Assembly: GCA_001898185.1 (NCBI GenBank)
Contig: MKTI01000009.1
Coordinates: 186,001-250,000, forward strand
Source: Cellulomonas sp. 73-145
GTDB lineage: Bacteria > Actinomycetota > Actinomycetes > Actinomycetales > Cellulomonadaceae
Reading direction: 5' to 3'
DNA: 64,000 bases
Shown piece by piece: positions 41,305 to 50,964 of the stretch. Positions within the stretch are counted from its first letter, which is position 1; each line of letters opens with the position of its first letter. A model generated the notes under the pieces. The model did no database searches. It was given only the letters and a program-made list of their open reading frames with translations, and was not told the DNA's origin. A program made the translations under genes and the position numbers.

Positions 41305-43440
41305 GTGCCAGACGAGACCGACCGCCCAGCCGAGCCGCTGCTGCGCCTCGCGGCGGCCTACGGGGTGGTCCCCGACTACCGCGGGCACGACGGGCTGCAC
41401 CACTGGGCCTCCGAGGCGACCCTCCGCGGTGTGCTCGCGGCCCTGGGCGTCGACGCGTCCTCGCCGGAGCGGGTGGCGCTCGCCGTCGCGCACGTCGAGG
41501 ACATGCCGTGGCGCCGCGTGGTGCCGCCCGTCGTGGTCACCCGCAGCGGGCGCCAGGCGCACGTGCCCGTGCACGTGACGGACGGCGACCCGGTCCGCGT
41601 CTGGCTGGCGCTGGACGAGGAGGCCGGCGGGGGCCGGCTCGAGCTGACCCAGGTCGACGTCTACGTCGAGCCGCGGGTGGTGGACGGTCGGCGCGTCGGA
41701 CGGGCGACGTTCACCCTGCCCGCCGACCTCCCGCTGGGCTGGCACGAGCTGCACGCCGAGGGACCGAGCGCGGGTGCGCACTGCGCCGTGGTGGTCACCC
41801 CGGACCGCCTGGAGCCGCCCGCCGCACTGGCCGGTCGGCACACCTGGGGCTACATGGCGCAGCTGTACTCCGTGCGCTCGGCGGCGTCGTGGGGCATCGG
41901 CGACCTCGGCGACCTGGCGGAGATCGGCTGGCTCGCGGCGAAGCGGTGCGGTGCCGACTTCGTCCTGGTCAACCCGCTGCACGCCGCCGAGCCGGCCGGG
42001 CACATGACACCGAGCCCGTACCTGCCGACCTCCCGGCGCTTCATCAACCCGGTGTACATCCGCGTCGAGGACGTGCGGGAGACGGCCTACCTGTCGGCCG
42101 CCGACCGCGCGCTCGTCGAGTGGGCCGCCGAGCCGGTGCTGGCGCTCGACGCCGATCCGGGCCCGATCGACCGGGACGCGGCCTGGACCGCGAAGAAGGC
42201 CGCTCTCGAGGTGGTGTTCGCCGCGCCGCGGTCCGCCGCCCGGCAGGAGGCGTTCGACGACTTCGTCGCGGAGCAGGGCGCAGGCCTCGAGACGTTCGCG
42301 CTGTGGTGCGCGCTGTGCGAGCGGTACGCCGACCAGCCGCGGTGGCCGGCCGAGGCGCTCGACCCGTCGTCCGAGCTGGTGAAGGCGGCGCGGACCGAGC
42401 TCGCCGAGCGGATCGTCTTCCACGAGTGGCTGCAGTGGGTGGCCGACACCCAGCTGGCGGAGGCCCACCGCGCCGCCCGGTCCGGCGGGATGGCGATCGG
42501 TGTGATGCACGACCTCGCGGTCGGCGTGCACCCGGAGGGGGCGGACGTCTGGGCGCTCGGCGACGTGCTGTCGTCCGGCGCGACCGTCGGGGCGCCCCCG
42601 GACATGTACAACCAGCAGGGGCAGGACTGGTCGCAGCCGCCGTGGCGGCCGGACGCCCTGGCCCGTGCGGCCTACCGGCCCTACCGCGACATGCTGCGCA
42701 CCATCCTCCGGCACGCCGGGGCGCTGCGGATCGACCACGTGATCGGCCTGTTCCGGCTGTGGTGGGTGCCCACCGGCATGTCGGCCGCGGAGGGCGCGTA
42801 CGTCCGCTACGACCACGAGGCGCTGGTCGGCATCCTGGCGCTCGAGGCGCACCGCGCCGGCGCGCTCGTGATCGGTGAGGACCTCGGCACGGTGGAGCCG
42901 TGGGTCCGCGACTACCTGTCCGAGCGCGGGATCCTCGGCACCTCGGTGCTGTGGTTCGAGCAGGACATGCACGGCAACCCGGTGCCCCCGGAGCACTACC
43001 GCCGGCTGGCGCTGGCCACGGTGACCACCCACGACCTCCCGCCCACCGCCGGCTACCTCGCGGGCGAGCACGTGACGCTGCGCAACCGGCTGGGCCTGCT
43101 GACGGCGCCGGTGGAGCAGGTCCGCGCCGAGGCCGAGGCGGAGCGCAACCGGATGCTGACCGCCCTCCGGCAGCGCGGCATGCTGGGCGACGACCCGTCC
43201 GAGCGGGAGATCGTCGAGGCCCTGCACCGCTGGGTGCTGGCCACGCCGGCGGCGCTGATCGGGGTGTCCCTGGCGGACGCGGTCGGGGAGCGGCGGGCGC
43301 AGAACCAGCCGGGCACCGACACGGAGTACCCGAACTGGAAGATCCCGCTGACGGACAGCTCCGGGGCCGTCGTGCTGGTCGACGATCTGTTCGACAACCA
43401 GCGCCTGCTCTCGCTCGCCGCCGTGATGAACGACCACTGA
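41305..43440 (+). CDS. malQ: 4-alpha-glucanotransferase (amylomaltase, GH77)
   Basis: 711 residues from GTG 41305. GH77 features: WGYMAQLYSVRSAASWGIGDLGDL, DFVLVNPLHAAEPAG, PSPYLPTSRRFINPVYI, IGVMHDLAVGVHPEGAD, the catalytic region GALRIDHVIGLFRLWWVP, VIGEDLGTVEP and TTHDLPPTAGY. An actinobacterial-type N-terminal extension of about 170 residues is present. Transfers glucan chains in maltodextrin and glycogen metabolism. Confidence 0.95.
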   Translation: MPDETDRPAEPLLRLAAAYGVVPDYRGHDGLHHWASEATLRGVLAALGVDASSPERVALAVAHVEDMPWRRVVPPVVVTRSGRQAHVPVHVTDGDPVRVWLALDEEAGGGRLELTQVDVYVEPRVVDGRRVGRATFTLPADLPLGWHELHAEGPSAGAHCAVVVTPDRLEPPAALAGRHTWGYMAQLYSVRSAASWGIGDLGDLAEIGWLAAKRCGADFVLVNPLHAAEPAGHMTPSPYLPTSRRFINPVYIRVEDVRETAYLSAADRALVEWAAEPVLALDADPGPIDRDAAWTAKKAALEVVFAAPRSAARQEAFDDFVAEQGAGLETFALWCALCERYADQPRWPAEALDPSSELVKAARTELAERIVFHEWLQWVADTQLAEAHRAARSGGMAIGVMHDLAVGVHPEGADVWALGDVLSSGATVGAPPDMYNQQGQDWSQPPWRPDALARAAYRPYRDMLRTILRHAGALRIDHVIGLFRLWWVPTGMSAAEGAYVRYDHEALVGILALEAHRAGALVIGEDLGTVEPWVRDYLSERGILGTSVLWFEQDMHGNPVPPEHYRRLALATVTTHDLPPTAGYLAGEHVTLRNRLGLLTAPVEQVRAEAEAERNRMLTALRQRGMLGDDPSEREIVEALHRWVLATPAALIGVSLADAVGERRAQNQPGTDTEYPNWKIPLTDSSGAVVLVDDLFDNQRLLSLAAVMNDH

Positions 43441-43462
43441 GCGGCCAGTGAGCGGCCGCTGA

Positions 43463-43493
43463 CCGGCCACGGACGAGCTCGGCCCGTGGCCGG
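43463..43493. terminator. Terminator between malQ and pepN
   Basis: CCGGCCACGG (43463-43472) pairs perfectly with CCGTGGCCGG (43484-43493), loop of 11 bases. Lies in the 92-base gap between two convergent genes. Confidence 0.65.
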
Positions 43494-43531
43494 CCCACCG
43501 CGGACGGCGGGACGGCCACGGGCGCTGGGCG

Positions 43532-46126
43532 TCAGCTGCGGCGGTCCGCCTCCTGCGCCGCCAGGGCGCGGCGCACGCCGTCGCGGTTCTCCGACACGAT
43601 CCGGCGGAGCGCCGGGGCGGCGTCCGGGTGGGCGCCGAGCCAGGCGTCGGTGCGGGCCAGCAGGTCGACGTGCGCGTGGCCGACGAGCTCCACCGGGTAG
43701 AGGCCGAACACGATCGTCTGCGCGATCTCGTTGGTCCGCGTGCGCCACACCTCCTCGATCGCCTCGAAGTAGCGGTCGACGAACGGCACCAGCAGGTCCA
43801 CGTCGTGCACCCGGCCGAAGCCGGCGATCGTGGCGGCCTGCACGGCGTTCGGCAGGTCGTCACGGTCGACGACCGATGCCCAGGCGGTCTCCTTCGCCTC
43901 GGCGGTCGGCACCGCCGACCGGGCCGCCGCGGCGGCGCGCTGCCCCGTGGCCGTCGGGTCGGCGGCCAGCTGCGCGGCGATGTCGGGCTCGCCGGCACGC
44001 CCACCGGTGACGAGCGAGCTGAGCAGCTCCCAGCGCAGGTCGGTGTCCACCGACAGGCCCGGCAGGTGCAGCCGGCCGTCGAGCAGATCCGTCACCAGGC
44101 TCAGCTGCGGCTCCGTGACGGCGCGGGCCGCGAACGCCTTGACCAGCTGCAGCTGCAGGTCGGAGCCGGCGGCGGCGGCGCGCGCGAGCTCGAGCAGCCG
44201 GTCGGCCGCAGCGGCCGCCGTCGCGTCGCGGTGCTCCGGGGCGACGTACAGGTCGAGCGCCGTGGTCAGCTGACGCAGCAGCACCAGCACCACGGACGAG
44301 TCCGTCTCGTGGGCGATGTTGCCGAGCACCAGCTCGACGTAGGCGCGTGCTGGCGGCTCGCCGTCGCGGGTCGCGTCCCAGGCTGCCGCCCAGACGAGCG
44401 TGCGCGGCAGCGAGGCGTCGAACGCGGCGAGGTGGTCCGTGGCGAAGGCGAGCGACACGGGGTCCAGACGCGTCTTGGCGTAGGCGAGGTCGTCGTCGTT
44501 CACCAGCAGCAGGTCGGGGCGGTGCGTGCCGACCAGCTCGGGGACCGGGGTGCTCGGGCCGTCGACGTCGAGCTCGATCCGGGTGGTGCGCACCAGACGG
44601 CCGGACGGGTCGAGGTCGTAGCCGCCGACCGCCAGGCGGTGGGGACGCTGCACCGGGTGGGTGTCCGGCACCTCCTGGAGCACCTCGAACGAGGTGATTA
44701 CCCCGTCGTCGTCCACCTCGATCGCCGGCCGCACCAGCGTGACCCCGGCCTGCTCCAGCCACAGCCGTGACCAGGCGCTCAGGTCCCGGCCGCTGGTGAC
44801 CTCCAGCTCGCTCAGCAGGTCGCGCAGCCGGGTGTTGCCGTAGGCGTGCTTCGCGAAGTAGGCCCGTACACCGGCGTCGAACTCCTCCTCGCCCACCCAG
44901 GCCACCAGCTGGCGCAGCACGCTCGCGCCCTTGGCGTACGTGATGCCGTCGAAGTTCACCTCGACGTCCTCGAGGTCACGGATGTCCGCGGCGATCGGGT
45001 GCGTGGACGGCAGCTGGTCCTGCCGGTACGCCCAGCTCTTCTCCAACGAGGAGAAGGTGGTCCAGGCGCTGGTCCACGGCGTGACGGTGGCGGTCGCGCG
45101 GGTGGACTGGAACTCGGCGAACGACTCGTTCAGCCACAGGTCGTCCCACCACTGCATGGTGACGAGGTCGCCGAACCACATGTGGGCCAGCTCGTGCAGG
45201 ATCGTCACGGCGCGGCGCTCGACGGTCGCGTCCGGCACCTTGGAGCGGAACACGTAGGTCTCGACGAAGGTGACGCAGCCGGCGTTCTCCATCGCCCCGG
45301 CGTTGAACTCGGGCACGAAGAGCTGGTCATACTTGGCGAACGGGTACGGCGTGCCGAACGTCTTCTCGTAGAACGCGAACCCGGCACGCGTGATGTCGAC
45401 GATGTTGTCGGTGTCCAGGTGCTCGGCCAGCGAGGCGCGGCAGTAGACCCCGAGCGGGATGGTGCGCCCGTCGATGCTGGTCAGCTCGCGGTGCTCACCG
45501 TGGTACGGGCCGGCCACGACCGCCGTGATGTACGACGAGATGCGCGGTGTCGTCTCGAACTGCCACACCGCGATGCCGTGGTCGGTGCCGCCGTTGCGGT
45601 TCACGCCGCCCTCGATGCGTACCGGCTGGCCGACCGCGGGCCCGTTGGAGACGACGGTCCAGTGCGCCGGCGCCGTGACGGTGAACGTGAACGTCGCCTT
45701 GAGGTCCGGCTGCTCGAACACCGCGAACACCCGCCGGCTGTCGGCCACCTCGAACTGGCTGTACAGGTAGATCTCGTCGTCCACCGGGTCGACGAACCGG
45801 TGGAGGCCCTCACCGGTGTTCATGTAGGCGCAGTCCGCCACGACCACCAGCTCGTTCTCGGCCGCCAGCCCGTCCAGCCGGATCCGCGAGTCCGCCACCA
45901 CGTCGGCCGGATCGAGGCCGCGGCCGTTGAGCACCACCTCGCGCACCGTCGGCGCGATCAGGTCGATGAAGGTCGACGCACCCTCGGTGGCCGTGAACCG
46001 CACCGTGCTGCGGGACAGGAACGTGCTCGGGCCCGTGGTCAGGTCGAGAGCCACCTCGTAGCTGGCGGTCTGGACGAGGGAGGCGCGCTGGCGCGCCTCG
46101 TCACGGGTCAGGTTCTGTCCGGGCAC
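43532..46126 (-). CDS. pepN: Aminopeptidase N (M1 family)
   Basis: 864 residues. Exopeptidase motif GAMEN, zinc motif HELAHMWFGD with the second Glu in LNESFAEF, and the C-terminal ERAP1-like helical domain characterise PepN. The start MPGQNLTRDEARQRASLV is the usual actinobacterial one. Removes N-terminal residues from peptides in the cytoplasm, using zinc. Confidence 0.96.
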   Translation of the reverse strand: MPGQNLTRDEARQRASLVQTASYEVALDLTTGPSTFLSRSTVRFTATEGASTFIDLIAPTVREVVLNGRGLDPADVVADSRIRLDGLAAENELVVVADCAYMNTGEGLHRFVDPVDDEIYLYSQFEVADSRRVFAVFEQPDLKATFTFTVTAPAHWTVVSNGPAVGQPVRIEGGVNRNGGTDHGIAVWQFETTPRISSYITAVVAGPYHGEHRELTSIDGRTIPLGVYCRASLAEHLDTDNIVDITRAGFAFYEKTFGTPYPFAKYDQLFVPEFNAGAMENAGCVTFVETYVFRSKVPDATVERRAVTILHELAHMWFGDLVTMQWWDDLWLNESFAEFQSTRATATVTPWTSAWTTFSSLEKSWAYRQDQLPSTHPIAADIRDLEDVEVNFDGITYAKGASVLRQLVAWVGEEEFDAGVRAYFAKHAYGNTRLRDLLSELEVTSGRDLSAWSRLWLEQAGVTLVRPAIEVDDDGVITSFEVLQEVPDTHPVQRPHRLAVGGYDLDPSGRLVRTTRIELDVDGPSTPVPELVGTHRPDLLLVNDDDLAYAKTRLDPVSLAFATDHLAAFDASLPRTLVWAAAWDATRDGEPPARAYVELVLGNIAHETDSSVVLVLLRQLTTALDLYVAPEHRDATAAAAADRLLELARAAAAGSDLQLQLVKAFAARAVTEPQLSLVTDLLDGRLHLPGLSVDTDLRWELLSSLVTGGRAGEPDIAAQLAADPTATGQRAAAAARSAVPTAEAKETAWASVVDRDDLPNAVQAATIAGFGRVHDVDLLVPFVDRYFEAIEEVWRTRTNEIAQTIVFGLYPVELVGHAHVDLLARTDAWLGAHPDAAPALRRIVSENRDGVRRALAAQEADRRS

Positions 46127-46382
46127 GTGCGACTCCTGCGGGATGTGCCGACCGATCGGGCCGGCGCGGAGGCCGCGGGTGGCGGCCGCCGACGATCATG
46201 GCACGCGACCCGTGCACACGGCCCGCGGGCCGTGCCGAGGTGCGCCGGGCCCCTGCGGGCAGGCAGACTCGAGCCGAGTCAGGCCAATTGCGACAGATCG
46301 GAGCCCGTGTGCCCGCTCGTGCCGAGAAGACGCCCGTCGGTGCCCGGACCAGGAGCGTCCGTACCCGGACCAGGTGCGTGCA

Positions 46383-47030
46383 GTGAGCGCCGGGCGTCCG
46401 GACCAGAACCGGCTGATCCGCATCCTCGTGGCCGTGGACGCGGTGCTGGTCGGTGCCCTGGTCATCGCCCTGGTGGTCACGGGGGTCAACCGGGGGACCC
46501 GGACCGGCACCGCTGCCACCACGGGCAGCTCGGTGGGCGGTTCGGCCTCGGCTGCCCCCAGCGGCTCGGCGTCGTCGGGCCCGGCCCACTTCCGGCTGCC
46601 GAGCGGCAACATCGCCTGCACGCTGACCGCCGACTCCGCGACGTGCACCATAGCCAACGCGACCTTCACCGTGCCGCCGGTCGCCGGGTGCACCGGCACC
46701 GTCGGGCACACGGTGGTGCTCGACGCCCACGGTGTCACCACACCCTGCGAGACGGGGCCCGCCCCGGGACCCGCGGGCGCGGACGTCCCGGCGCTGCCGT
46801 ACGGGAGCTCGAGCACGCTCGGCGGACGGACGTGCACCAGCGCGACGGACGGGGTCACGTGCACCGACGCGCGGGGCGTCGGCTTCCGGCTGGCACGCGA
46901 GTCCCTCACGCTCCTCCCGCAGGGCACCGCACCGTCCGCGACCCCCGCGCCGTCCGCGACCACCGCGTCCAACGTGACGAGCGGGTCCGGTCCGACGGGC
47001 GGCAAGGGGAAGGGCAAGGGCAAGGGCTAG
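46383..47030 (+). CDS. Membrane-anchored extracytoplasmic protein of unknown function (215 aa)
   Basis: GTG 46383 (or 46374); the longer frame from 46143 looks non-coding. One N-terminal span (LIRILVAVDAVLVGALVIALVV), a Gly/Ser/Ala linker, then a Cys-containing domain with FRLPSGNIACTLTADSATCTI, a pattern common in actinobacterial secreted proteins, four or more cysteines and a C-terminal GKGKGKGKG tail. Function unknown. The gap 46127-46382 holds no other recognised feature. Confidence 0.65.
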   Translation: MSAGRPDQNRLIRILVAVDAVLVGALVIALVVTGVNRGTRTGTAATTGSSVGGSASAAPSGSASSGPAHFRLPSGNIACTLTADSATCTIANATFTVPPVAGCTGTVGHTVVLDAHGVTTPCETGPAPGPAGADVPALPYGSSSTLGGRTCTSATDGVTCTDARGVGFRLARESLTLLPQGTAPSATPAPSATTASNVTSGSGPTGGKGKGKGKG

Positions 47031-47064
47031 TCCGCGGACCGGCCCCGCCCGTCACCAGGTCCCG

Positions 47065-49053
47065 TCACCAGATGCTGACGCGCTCCTCAGGCGGCAGGTA
47101 CAGGCCGTCGCCCGGCTGGACGTCGAACGCCTCGTAGAACGCGTCGAGGTTGCGGACGACGCCGTTGCAGCGGAACTGCTCGGGGCTGTGCGGGTCGACG
47201 GCCAGGCGCCGGATCACCTCGGCGTCGCGGCCCTTGGACCGCCACGCCTGCGCCCAGCCGATCAGCACCCGCTGCACGCCGGTGAGCCCGTCGATGACCG
47301 GCGACTCCTCCAGCGGCCGACCGAGCGCGATCCGGTACGCCTTCAGCGCGATCGCCATGCCGCCGAGGTCGCCGATGTTCTCGCCGATCGTCAGGGCGCC
47401 GTTGACGTGGTGGCTGCCGTCCAGCTGGGCGGGGGAGTACCCGTCGTACTGGTCGACCAGGGCCTTGGTGCGGGCCTCGAACTCGGCGCGGTCCTCGGCG
47501 GCCCACCAGTCGGCGAGCCGGCCGGTGCCGTCGTACTTGCTGCCCTGGTCGTCGAACCCGTGCCCGATCTCGTGGCCGATCACCGCGCCGATGCCGCCGT
47601 AGTTCACCGCGTCGTCCGCGTCCGCGTCGAAGAACGGCGGCTGCAGGATGGCGGCGGGGAAGACGATCTCGTTCATCCCGGGGTTGTAGTAGGCGTTGAC
47701 CGTCTGCGGCGTCATGAACCACTCGTCGCGGTCGATCGGCTTGCCGATCTTGGCCAGCTCCCAGTCCTGCTCGAAGGCGGACGCCCGGCGGACGTTGCCG
47801 ACCAGGTCGTCCGCGCGCACCACCAGGTCCGAGTAGTCCCGCCACCGCACCGGGTAGCCGATCTTCGGGGTGAACGCGTCGAGCTTGGCCAGCGCCTTCG
47901 CGCGGGTCTCCGCCCCCATCCACTCCAGGCCCGAGATGGACTCCCGGTACGCCTCGACCAGGTGGCCCACCAGGGCGTCCATCCGCGCCTTGTGCTCGGG
48001 CGGGAAGTGCCGGGCGACGTACTGCTTGCCGACGGCCTCGCCCAGCACGCCCTCGACGAACGAGACGCCGCGCTTCCAGCGCTCGCGCTGCTCCTGGGCG
48101 CCGGTCAGGGTGCGGCCGTAGAAGTCGAAGTTCGCCTGGCTCAGCTCGTCGGTGAGGAAGGCGGCGCGGCCGCTGACCGCGTGGAACGCCATCCAGTCCT
48201 TCCAGTCCGCCAGCGGCTCCGTGTCCCACAGCCCGGCGAAACCGCGGGCGAAGTCCGGCTCCCGGATCACCAGGTCGTCCATCGAGCCCTCCGGCGCCCC
48301 GAGCGCGCGCGCCCAGGCGTGCCAGTCGAACTCGGGAGCCTCGTCGGCGAGGTCGGCGAGCGTCGTCGCGTTGTAGGTCAGCTCCGCGTCACGGTCCTTG
48401 ACGACGTCCCAGTGGTGCGCGGCGAGCGCCATCTCGAGAGCGACCACCCGGCCGGCGCGCTCGTCCGCGTCCGCCTGGTCGGAGGCGACGCCGCCGAGCA
48501 GCAGCATGCGGGCGACGTGCGGGCGGTACGCCTCGAGGAAGGTGGCGTACTGGGGGTCGCGGTAGTACGCCTCGTCCGGCAGGCCGAGCCCGGACTGCGT
48601 CAGGTGCACGACGTAGCGGTCGGGGTTCCTAGCGTCGTTGTCGACGAAGAACGCCACCGCGCCGCCCGCGCCGGTGCGCTGCAGGGCGCCGAGCGCGCCG
48701 GTCAGCTCCGCCTGCGTGCTCGCCTGCTCGATCAGCGCCAGGTCGGTGCGCAGCGGGGCCAGCCCGGCGGCCTCGATCGCCTCCGTGTCCATGAAGCTGG
48801 CGAAGGCGGCGCCGACCTTCGCGGCGTCCTCGTCCTGCTGCTGCCCGGCGGCGACCTGCTCGCCCAGCTCGGTGATGATGTCGCGGACCTGCTCCTCGGA
48901 GCGGTCGCGCAGCGCGCGCAGCACGCCGTCGGACGCCCGGTCGGCCGGGATGGTGTGGGAGGCGATCCAGAGTCCGTTCACGTGGGCGAACAGGTCGTCC
49001 GCGGGACGGGTGGCCGGGTCGAGGGCGGTGACGTCGATGCCGCTACGGGTCAT
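47065..49053 (-). CDS. M13 family metallopeptidase (neprilysin/PepO-like)
   Basis: 662 residues from ATG 49053; the longer open frame is not used. Zinc motif HEIGHGFDDQGSKYDGTG and the third-ligand motif GENIGDLGG, plus NAYYNPGMNEIVFPAAILQPP, are diagnostic. It has no signal peptide, so it is cytoplasmic like other bacterial PepO proteins. C-terminal PHSPEQFRCNGVV stretch and end SIW fit the family. Cleaves oligopeptides. Confidence 0.95.
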   Translation of the reverse strand: MTRSGIDVTALDPATRPADDLFAHVNGLWIASHTIPADRASDGVLRALRDRSEEQVRDIITELGEQVAAGQQQDEDAAKVGAAFASFMDTEAIEAAGLAPLRTDLALIEQASTQAELTGALGALQRTGAGGAVAFFVDNDARNPDRYVVHLTQSGLGLPDEAYYRDPQYATFLEAYRPHVARMLLLGGVASDQADADERAGRVVALEMALAAHHWDVVKDRDAELTYNATTLADLADEAPEFDWHAWARALGAPEGSMDDLVIREPDFARGFAGLWDTEPLADWKDWMAFHAVSGRAAFLTDELSQANFDFYGRTLTGAQEQRERWKRGVSFVEGVLGEAVGKQYVARHFPPEHKARMDALVGHLVEAYRESISGLEWMGAETRAKALAKLDAFTPKIGYPVRWRDYSDLVVRADDLVGNVRRASAFEQDWELAKIGKPIDRDEWFMTPQTVNAYYNPGMNEIVFPAAILQPPFFDADADDAVNYGGIGAVIGHEIGHGFDDQGSKYDGTGRLADWWAAEDRAEFEARTKALVDQYDGYSPAQLDGSHHVNGALTIGENIGDLGGMAIALKAYRIALGRPLEESPVIDGLTGVQRVLIGWAQAWRSKGRDAEVIRRLAVDPHSPEQFRCNGVVRNLDAFYEAFDVQPGDGLYLPPEERVSIW

Positions 49054-49134
49054 GGGCGCCAGCCTACGGACCGGCACCGACGGGACGGCGGACGCGGTCG
49101 GTCGGGCGGCGCACCGGGCTGGCAGGATGACGCC

Positions 49135-49587
49135 ATGCGCATCCACGTCGCCTCCGACCACGCCGGCTTCGAGCTGAAGAACGCGGTCGTCGAGCACCTG
49201 AGCGCGGCCGGCCACGAGGTCGTGGACCACGGCGCGCACACGTACGACCCGCAGGACGACTACCCGTCGTTCTGCTTCGACGCCGGTGAGGCCGTCGTCG
49301 CCGACCCCGGTTCGCTCGGCGTGGTGATCGGCGGCTCGGGCAACGGTGAGCAGATCGCCGCCAACAAGGTGACGGGCGTCCGCGCGGCCCTGGCCTGGAA
49401 CGACGACACCGCCCGCCTGGCGCGGCAGCACAACGACGCCAACGTGGTCGCGATCGGTGCCCGTCAGCACTCCGTGGACGACGCCCTCGCGCTGGTCACG
49501 GTGTTCGTCGACGAGCCGTTCTCGCACGACCCGCGCCACCAGCGCCGCATCGACCAGCTCGCGCAGTACGAGCGCGACCGCGACTGA
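49135..49587 (+). CDS. rpiB: Ribose-5-phosphate isomerase B
   Basis: 150 residues, ATG 49135. Starts RIHVASDHAGFELKNAV, and has VVIGGSGNGEQIAANKVTGVRAAL with Glu in place of the Cys base, the actinobacterial RpiB variant in which Glu acts as catalytic base. Interconverts ribose 5-phosphate and ribulose 5-phosphate in the pentose phosphate pathway. Convergent with the acetyltransferase gene, 7 bases apart. Confidence 0.95.
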   Translation: MRIHVASDHAGFELKNAVVEHLSAAGHEVVDHGAHTYDPQDDYPSFCFDAGEAVVADPGSLGVVIGGSGNGEQIAANKVTGVRAALAWNDDTARLARQHNDANVVAIGARQHSVDDALALVTVFVDEPFSHDPRHQRRIDQLAQYERDRD

Positions 49588-49594
49588 CCGCCGC

Positions 49595-50872
49595 TCAGAA
49601 GGTCCAGCTGCACAACGGCGCGACCGGCCACCCGAACGCCGCGGCGGCGCGCGCGCCGGCACCGGGCGTGCGCTCCTCGACCAGCCCGGCGGTGACCAGG
49701 CCGGCCAGCGACCTGCCGCCGAGGTAGGCGGCGCCCAGCTCACGGACGTCGACCCGCAGCTGCGCGTCCTGGTCGGTGCGCTCGACGGCGAGCGCCCACG
49801 TCCCCTGGTCGTCGGGGCTGTGCGACCGCAGCCGCCACCTGCCCGCGTTCGCGGGGACCAGGGCGTCGGTCACCTCGAGGACGGTGTCGAGGGGCGACAG
49901 GTAGCGGCGTCCGGCCAGCGCGGCAGGCAGGTCGAGGAGCCGCACCCACAGGTTGTCCTCCAGCCGAGGGCGCCCGGGCCGCTGGTCGACGAGCAGCGAG
50001 AGCAGAGGGTCGTCGAGGGCCAGCTTCGGCGTGCTGACGGTCGAGGTGAGGTCCAGGTCCAGGAGGAACGACCACAGCCGGTGCGTCGCCGGTGCGTCCA
50101 GCGCGACGGCGGCGAGCACGTCCACCGGGAACTCGGGTCCCGCCTCGGTCCACCGGGATGTCCGGCGCAGCAGCGCGAAGGCGCGCGGTCCCCCGCCGGA
50201 CCCCCGCACGGTCGCCAGCTGCATCGGCTCGCCCCCGGCGCGCCACTGCGGCGGGTCGACCAGGATGCGCCGGCGCAGGGCGGGCGTGGTGCGCGCCACC
50301 CAGCCCGGCCTGCCGGCGCCTGCCGCGACGTGCAGCCGGTCGACGAGGTCCTCGTGCAGGTCGGCGTCCGCCGTCGCGAGCTCGACCGTCAGGGCGTCCG
50401 ATCCGGGGACGGGACGCAGCGCGGCCCGGCGGGGCAGGGTCAGCCGGACCGCGTCCGCCGCACAGCCGTAGCCGAACCGGCCGTAGATGCCCTGCTCGGC
50501 CGCGAAGAGCGCCGACACGGGCTCGCGGCGGGCCAGGGACCTCTCGACGTGGGTGGCGATCATCGACGTGAGCAGTCCCCGCCTGCGCTCGTCGGGACGT
50601 ACCCCGACCCACGTCAGGCCCGCGCAGGGCACCACGCCGCCCGGCACCGGCAGCGTGAAGGGGTACGAGCCGTGCACGGCCGCGAGCCGGCCGCCCGGCC
50701 CCTCCACCGCCATCGCGCGGTCGAAGGGAACGGTGAACGGCACCTCGGCGTCGACGTCGGGGTCGGGGGGCCAGGCGAAGGCCAACCGGTCCACCGCCTG
50801 GAACTCCTCCTGGCGGTCCTCGCCGATCTCGATCGTCCTGTAGCCGTCGGGCAGCGTCGTCATGGTGCCCAT
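49595..50872 (-). CDS. Eis-like GNAT N-acetyltransferase
   Basis: 425 residues; ATG 50872 or ATG 50863 may be used. Two tandem GNAT-like domains and a C-terminal SCP2-like domain, the architecture of the Eis family. FAVHGSYPFTLPVPGG-like segment LAAVHGSYPF, AGLTWVGVRPDERRRGLLTSMI (acetyl-CoA binding loop, R/Q-x-x-G-x-G/A variant) and FGYGCAADAVRLTL fit Eis. It acetylates amines with acetyl-CoA; in mycobacteria the relative modifies aminoglycosides and proteins. Substrate here unknown. Confidence 0.85.
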   Translation of the reverse strand: MGTMTTLPDGYRTIEIGEDRQEEFQAVDRLAFAWPPDPDVDAEVPFTVPFDRAMAVEGPGGRLAAVHGSYPFTLPVPGGVVPCAGLTWVGVRPDERRRGLLTSMIATHVERSLARREPVSALFAAEQGIYGRFGYGCAADAVRLTLPRRAALRPVPGSDALTVELATADADLHEDLVDRLHVAAGAGRPGWVARTTPALRRRILVDPPQWRAGGEPMQLATVRGSGGGPRAFALLRRTSRWTEAGPEFPVDVLAAVALDAPATHRLWSFLLDLDLTSTVSTPKLALDDPLLSLLVDQRPGRPRLEDNLWVRLLDLPAALAGRRYLSPLDTVLEVTDALVPANAGRWRLRSHSPDDQGTWALAVERTDQDAQLRVDVRELGAAYLGGRSLAGLVTAGLVEERTPGAGARAAAAFGWPVAPLCSWTF

Positions 50873-50964
50873 GCTGCCGGGCGCCCCGGTGCCGCGGCTC
50901 CGTCTTTGCTGGTCGACCGGCGGATCGTCGGGCCACCGTCGGTGCGCCCGGTTAGCCTTCGCGC